Below are positions 58,690-64,000 of a stretch of 64,000 nucleotides of DNA, one piece after another. The translations under genes and the position numbers were made by a program. The stretch comes from Piezodorus guildinii (Eukaryota > Arthropoda > Insecta > Hemiptera > Pentatomidae), in assembly GCA_023052935.1 (NCBI GenBank), contig CM041295.1, positions 16,678,880-16,742,879 on the forward strand, read 5' to 3'. The notes beneath the pieces were generated by a model. It ran no database searches, was not told the origin of the DNA, and saw nothing but the letters and a program-made list of their open reading frames with translations. Each line of letters opens with the position of its first letter. Position 1 is the stretch's first letter.

Positions 58690-59025
58690 TGTATGTAAGA
58701 TTTGGATTTTGAAACATGAAAAGTAATACAGACGTATAATATACCGCTGGAATGTATAGATTTGATAAAAAAAAATATTATCTTATACAAAAAGTTGTAA
58801 AAGGTAATTTAAAGTGACAAAATTGGCACAAACTTATTACGGACTATTATACGTAACAATTTAACATTGTTTATTACTCTAAATCATATGTTTCCAACGA
58901 AACTGAATAAACTTTTTATTTAAATTTTATAGTTTTTTTTTTTTTAATAGTTTTTAAATTGATTTTTAACAGCCGAAGTAAGTGAAAGCCGTGTGTTGCC
59001 CGCACCTGATTTGTTTATTAAATTC
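58690..59025 (+). repeat. Repeat family D copy
   Basis: 'cgtataatataccgctggaa', 'ttatcttatacaaaaagttg', 'taaaaggtaatttaaagtga' and the right end 'gaagtaagtgaaagccgtgt' then 'gcccgcacctgattt'. One of the clearest right ends. Confidence 0.6.
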
Positions 59026-60157
59026 GGTCGAACCAGATTGATTAAGGGGTTGAATGTTGTCATGGGAGTGAATCAGTGGTATAGATTTGGGCAGATCTCA
59101 CATCCTTATTCCGCAAGGCGCTTTATACTTTAGTTAAAACAAAACAATACACATTAATTTTATAAAAACTTCTCCAATAATCCAATTACAAGGGACTTTC
59201 ATAAGAATAATATAACGGTAGCGTCTCAAAGTGTTTTATCAAAAAGCCAAGATCTGAGCCCTTTACCTTATTTCTCACCGCTAAGGGCGAGGGATCCCAT
59301 TGCCAACAGTTTAGAGAAAAGAAGCAAGGGCTTGGGCTCTTTGAGGATTAACGACCCGAGGCAGGGGAAGGAATAAAAGGGCCAGGCTAAAGAAGCTCTG
59401 ATATTATTGAAGGGCCAAGGGTTAGCTACCATTTATTATCTAGGGCACTATCCCTCAACTGATAACAACTAGGGATACATTTCTTACAGGTGTTGCCTTG
59501 TCATTATCAATGAATGGATGATGTAGCCGGAGGACAAGAGAACAGATAAAGCCTAAGCGAGGAAGAAGAAACTCTTGTTTATTAAGAGAACCCTTTTCAA
59601 AGGGGCCACCCCCAACCATTGTTCTCAGAATTTCGCGTCTGAGGAGTTCCTGTGAATTTAACAAGCCTTCCAAATGATATAAAAGACATCGGAGTTGATA
59701 TTTAACACTAATTAGGAGTTAAAGAAAACCGCTTATTATAATACATATGTTCATAAATAAGTTAATTTAAACCATCTCTAATTAAACGAAAGCCTTTGAT
59801 CGGGTTTCGTCATTATATAACTGTAATGATATAATTATACAGTGTCGCTCATACAAGGTGGCAATTTAGGGAACTTTCACTTAATTAGGAAACTTTACGT
59901 TGATATTTCGTAAGGCGAAATGTTTGTCGAGAAAAATATTGTAAACTTTCCAAATGGCGCGGTGGTGCATTCAGCGTGCTATGTTCAGTCTTCATGCTCC
60001 TAAATCTCTTCCCGGATGTTGTAACCGCAGGTATTTGCTTATTTAACACTTATCCATCATTGGCTAATTTCTTACCAGTCAATGATCTTAAGAGCACCCA
60101 GTATTTTATTTTTAAATTACCTTGAAAACGGTATGCGAATTGGACGTGAGTCATCAT
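59026..60157. other. Unassigned stretch
   Basis: A purine-rich, less AT-rich section at 59270-59700 has short chance frames only. Nothing recognised over about 1.1 kb. Confidence 0.35.
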
Positions 60158-60470
60158 TAGGGGAGCCCGTGGCTGAGTGGCTAGCGCGCTAGTCTCTCAT
60201 GCTACAGGTTGTGAGTTCGAATCCCAGTGCCGGCGGGGCTTTTATAAGGATGTTATTATATGGGGATTCACTCACAGCCTCTCCCCCGGGTATGACCCGT
60301 CAGCCAAATGGTGGCCACTCATAAAATTAGGCGCAGGGAGTGATGACCCTACACTACAACATGTATCGAGAATCGCTAGTGTAATCTCCCAGGAGAATAC
60401 ACCGCGAGGCCCAGGACCTACACGGCCTGTCGTGCCACTGGAAGAAGAAGAAGGAGCACAGTAATCAGCA
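60158..60470 (+). mobile_element. SINE3 copy, tRNA-derived
   Basis: Head with 'cgtggctgagtggctagcgc' (A-box) and 'gtgagttcgaatcccagtgc' (B-box), resembling a tRNA with a long variable region (Ser/Leu type). The body continues 'tatggggattcactcacagc' and 'ggagtgatgaccctacacta', ending in a (GAA)n tail (60442-60455). A third SINE family; only one copy seen here. Confidence 0.75.
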
Positions 60471-60589
60471 GAAATGGAGGACCAGAAGATGAGATATCAA
60501 ATCAAATTAACAGAATTAAAAAAAAAAACGCATATCACCAAATCTTCAATACTTTTGTAGGGAAAATGTGAAATGTGAGGTTGAAAAAG

Positions 60590-61095
60590 TAAAACTACTC
60601 ATTTTTAAATTGATTTACGTTCTCATGCTATTATATGGAAGTGAGAGTGGTACCACACTTGCAAATATCTGTGAGGTGGTGGTAAATATCTTAGAAGAGT
60701 AGCTGGCCAAAGTCGGAGAGATCGCGTAAGAAATGAAAAAAAAAAAAAAAAAAAAAAAACATGAGGGGATTTAGGGGGAAAACCCTTAACAGAGATCTTA
60801 AAGCAGATCAACTAAAGTGGTTCGACCACGTGTGTAGAAAAATCGAAGATCGCGAAACACGCACGTTTTTCGAAGCCAGGCAAAGAGGCAGGAGACCAAG
60901 AGGCTGGCACCAATGATTTCGTGGGAGGGGGGGTTGAATGGCTCAATTGGGAGGAAAGAGAGGAAAGAGGCTGGATACCATGAAAGCTTAAGCAAGGTAC
61001 TGGGAACGTTGGCAGGCTTGGGTCGACATAACCACACGCTGAAAGGCACAAAGGAGGAAGTTAAAGAAGAACAACTAGAAAACGTTTTTGTCACA
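60590..61095 (+). pseudogene. C-terminal end of a non-LTR reverse transcriptase
   Basis: Broken frames give VLMLLYGSES (YGSETW-type motif), then DQLKWFDHVCRKIEDRE and FFEARQRGRRPRGW, with a degraded KLKKNN end. Same QLKWFGHV-RM / RGRRPRG architecture as other LINE C-termini, different family from 6600 and 28396. An internal A run (60734-60760) may be a later insertion. Confidence 0.68.
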
Positions 61096-61365
61096 CAACG
61101 TGCCCACTAGAGCTATATTGAGTTGTATAGAAAATAATGCAGGCTTTTGGTTTAAAAAAGATAAAAAGATAGATTTACAAATGTTTACATTAATCAAAAT
61201 TGTTTGCACTACTATCAATATATTTCTGCCAACGTGTTGGTACCTTTTTTATTCCTTGAGAGTAGCATTTCCCATCTTTAGAATTGATAAACTCCTAAAA
61301 CGCATGTAATAATTCCTTTGTCTATTATATATTTTGTGAAATATGTACTTGTCCAGGTGTATATA

Positions 61366-62328
61366 TATATTTTTTTTTAAATATTTATTTATTGGAATTT
61401 AGAACTGTATAACAAGTAATACAACAAGCAAATTTGAATGAAACATAAAAAGGCATGAAACACATGTAGAGAAGCTTCCTAATGGAAAGCACTCTGAAAA
61501 TACTCTAAACTAGAAGGTCCCGGGGCTATCTCCTTTTCAGACGCCTCGGAGGATGGTCAGGAATTGAAGAGGAAGAAAGGATTGAAACGAAAGGATTAGG
61601 GTGGGAATGGAGTTTGTCATTGAAGGATTGATACCTCGTACGGGCCAACAACGAATGGGACATTAAGGTCTTTATGGATGAGTTTGTTGGTGACAAAGTA
61701 AGGAGCATTGGGGATTTACAAAGGATTTTGGACTGTAGGGATTGGATACGAGAAGAATTCGATGGTTTAGTAGAGCCCCTGAGCTCAACTCCGTAAGTCC
61801 ATATCGGTCTTATGATAGTCATGTTGATGAGTCATTTTTAGTTAAGTGAAAGATTAGAACGTTTGTTTAGTAAGTGTTGAAGTAGTCGAAAACGTCGTGC
61901 AGCTTCTTGTCGTTTCAGTCTTGTAAGAGGGTTCCAAGTAAGGCGTTTGTCAAGGTGCAGTCCTTGATATCGGGTTTGTTCAACAGTATACAGTAGGGCA
62001 GAAAGTCATAGGTTTACGACGAAGGGTAAAGGTAATTTGGTTGGATTTGTTGGTATTTATTTTAATTCTCCAGTTCTGACACCATACTTCAAGGTCTCTG
62101 AGGTGGGATTGGAGAGTTTGAGAGACAATAGTTGGATCAGTATTGACTGTTAACACATAATTGTCATCAGCATAGGTAGAAAGGAAGGTCTTAGGATGGG
62201 TTGGGATATCAGCTGTATAAACTGTGTAAAGGATGGGTCCTAGGATACTACCTTGAGGGACACCAGTAGACTGAATAAAAATGGATGAACATGAATTATT
62301 ATGATTGATTTTGAAGGATCTGCCAGTG
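61366..62328 (-). mobile_element. 5'-truncated LINE, family C copy 5
   Basis: A perfect 13-bp TSD, ccaggtgtatata, at 61353-61365 and 62329-62341. Minus frames: SFKINHNNSCSS, GVPQGSILGPILYTVYTADI, STYADDNYVLTVNTDP, QITFTLRRKPM, then after a break IIRPIWTYGVELRGSTK and PPRRLKR. The 3' tail is the plus T run at 61370-61378. Catalytic YADD intact; frames broken. Confidence 0.9.
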
Positions 62329-62341
62329 CCAGGTGTATATA

Positions 62342-62815
62342 AAAAATGATAAAGAAGCTCCAGGGTCTTCAGGATGGAAGAAGCTGCAGAGTATTGAACC
62401 AAATGGTGTCCAACAAAAAGTAACCATCACTATTTTTTAATGAGTTTTAATGAGGGGTATGGAAAAGCAAAAAGTAACAACTCTGAGCAGAAAAGGGGTA
62501 TTTTGGCTTTAGGAAATAACTGTAGCAGAAGTGATGATTGAGGAATCCATCTTTTGAGTTTCTTCAACTTCTCTATCGACTTGAGGTGGTCATCGACGGT
62601 CTGTTTGATTAAGTTTCCCTACAAGTTTTCAGAAGGTTGATCTACGTTTTTCGTTCTACAAAATCCTGTTAAAAATCGTCATCAAGAGAGAACCTCCTAC
62701 CACGACCTTAGCTATGACTATAGTCTCTCTCTCAAATATACCTCGCATTGCACTCAGTAATGCTGTCTTAAGATTAAGTAAATAAACATTACCGTTCGGT
62801 AGAGGAATAATAAAT
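62342..62815. other. Unassigned stretch
   Basis: No gene or repeat match supported. Confidence 0.35.
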
Positions 62816-62817
62816 CA

Positions 62818-62900
62818 TTTTCCGATGAAAACTGGTATTTGAAAATTTTCTCGATCTCAATACTTTCCCTTACTGTATATTTCATATATAGGTAAGTGAA
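62818..62900. repeat. Repeat family E fragment
   Basis: 'tccgatgaaaactggtattt' and 'ctcgatctcaatactttccc' match 29955-30005 in the same orientation. Confidence 0.5.
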
Positions 62901-63325
62901 TGTAAAAGTCATAAAAGTAAATCGATTAATCTTGTTTTATATGCTTACTAATAATAGATTCAAGGAATGGTTGAAAGTGGTCTTGAATCGTGACGTCATC
63001 TTCAGCCCCTTATTTTCAGTTAATTCTTTGATGAAGATCTTGGAATAGACGAGTCCACGAGGAACTGAAGTGGCTATGTCTCTTAATTATAAGTGAGTGT
63101 AATGAGAACTCAGCTTGAGGCATAATACTTCCCTCCTTCGTTAGTCTTTAATGGTCTCGTCCTTAATTTTAGATAAAGGTAATTCACACTATTACAAAAA
63201 GGCATTCCTTTTATGGTCTTATTCAATAAATATGACGTGAATTTGAGCTGGAATGCCCTACCTACGAAAGGAAACTTTTTATTGAATACGTGTTGTGCTT
63301 ATAAAAAAAATCGACTAGGTTAGAT
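62901..63325. other. Unassigned stretch
   Basis: AT-rich; nothing recognised. Confidence 0.35.
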
Positions 63326-63327
63326 AT

Positions 63328-63358
<31 letters not shown>

Positions 63359-63420
63359 ATATATATATATATATATTTATATATATGGGGGGGGAGAGAG
63401 AGAGAGAGAGAGAGAGAGAA
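63326..63420. repeat. (AT)n-(AG)n compound microsatellite
   Basis: Interrupted AT tract, a G run of 8 near 63388, then an AG tract of about 24 bp. Confidence 0.95.
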
Positions 63421-63530
63421 TATAATTTCCATTTTTATGGTATTCTTTGAAAATTTCTAAAAAATCGACATTTGGTTCTATGCCACCCAAAGTTTCATTA
63501 AACTTATAACGATCATAAACAAAGTAAAAG

Positions 63531-63818
63531 ATGGGGCCACCCATAGCGTAGTGGTTAGCATAACAGCTTTCTATGCCAAAGGTCGCGGGTTCAAACCTGC
63601 GAGTGGCCCTAGGATTTTTAAATGGAGTAAAAAATCCTTAGTTGCGCCGTCCTTCGGAGGGGACGTTAAAAGGTGGTCCCGAGCCTGTGCGATGTCAGGT
63701 ACTCGTTAAAGATCCCTATCCTAATAAAACCTGGATAGGCAAAATTTAGGACTCCCACTGTAGCATCATCCGATTAGCTATAGCAGCATAAAAGTGACGT
63801 TAAACGAAAAAAACAAAC
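63531..63818 (+). mobile_element. SINE2, full-length reference copy
   Basis: TSD aaacaaagtaaaag at 63517-63530 and 63819-63832. tRNA head 'catagcgtagtggttagcat' (A-box) and 'gcgggttcaaacctgcgagt' (B-box). Body 'ccttcggaggggacgttaaa', 'ggtggtcccgagcctgtgcg', 'gtactcgttaaagatcccta', 'ctgtagcatcatccgattag', ending in a (CAAA)n tail. The head supplies the internal Pol III promoter. Confidence 0.92.
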
Positions 63819-63832
63819 AAACAAAGTAAAAG

Positions 63833-64000
63833 CAGGAAATAAAGATATACATAAGAATAATTAGTTTCAGAGACATTTCTCTGAAATTATCGGCGAAACC
63901 TATATACTTTTTGTGACACAGTAAATGCCAATCATACCATTTAAAGTGAATTTACTAAGGAACAATATGACGTAAAAATGGCTGACATATCTTAAATAGA
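63833..64000. other. AT-rich end of window
   Basis: Nothing recognised. Confidence 0.35.

Noticed and set aside
60158..60245. Possible functional tRNA-Ser/Leu gene
   Set aside because: The head runs into a SINE-type body with a (GAA)n tail and has no clear 3' acceptor pairing; annotated as SINE3.
60798..61094. 98- and 79-codon minus-strand frames
   Set aside because: Antisense of a degraded LINE C-terminus (WFDHV, RQRGRRPRG) on the plus strand.

Overview
This looks like intergenic or heterochromatin-like DNA from an AT-rich arthropod nuclear genome, most likely an insect. The evidence is: jockey-type non-LTR retrotransposons with three-CCHC-knuckle ORF1 proteins, mariner elements, tRNA-headed SINEs, many long (AT)n tracts, and a nuclear mitochondrial fragment that reads as cox1 only if TGA is Trp and ATA is Met (invertebrate mitochondrial code). 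I see no bacterial-type gene organisation, no rRNA, no CRISPR array and no convincing complete host gene. The only host-gene candidates are one possible terminal exon (452-675, minus) and an unrecognised pair of reading frames at 27373-28218 (minus).

Layout. 1-6.4 kb: a possible host exon, then a pogo/Tigger-like DNA transposon carrying a nearly intact 4.6-kb jockey-type LINE (A1) with a perfect 12-bp target site duplication (TSD). 6.4-12.5 kb: LINE remnants, a 219-bp hAT-type MITE with an 8-bp TSD, and two unclassified AT-rich repeat families (here called D and E). 12.5-13.3 kb: a cox1 fragment enclosed by a ~55-bp inverted repeat. 13.6-25.6 kb: an internally deleted mariner, family C and A LINE fragments, a ~704-bp tandem duplication split by a truncated LINE, and a second, degenerate mariner. 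26-32.4 kb: a tRNA SINE, a tandem coding-like fragment with a related unknown reading frame nearby, LINE ends, and an 878-bp foldback-like element whose arms are made of 21-bp repeats. 33.5-45.2 kb: a second deleted mariner, a 1000-bp RTE-like LINE fragment with a 14-bp TSD, an I-type LINE end, and a family B LINE split by a second, decayed jockey element (A2). 45.2-64 kb: a Penelope endonuclease remnant, SINEs inserted into LINEs, LINEs inserted into SINEs, a duplicated repeat (R), a third deleted mariner, and further SINE and LINE ends.

The elements do not form a host pathway. They form a layered insertion record. At least eight nestings can be ordered from TSDs: A1 in pogo, A2 in family B, hAT-like in family B, SINE1 in RTE, SINE2 in family B, family C in SINE2, family C in repeat R, and family A in the tandem unit. 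Possible trans relationships are: A1-like LINE machinery mobilising truncated family A and C copies and the SINEs, and an autonomous mariner elsewhere mobilising the three deleted copies. Family names A-E and R are local labels. Clade assignments rest on motifs recognised by eye; no database search was run.
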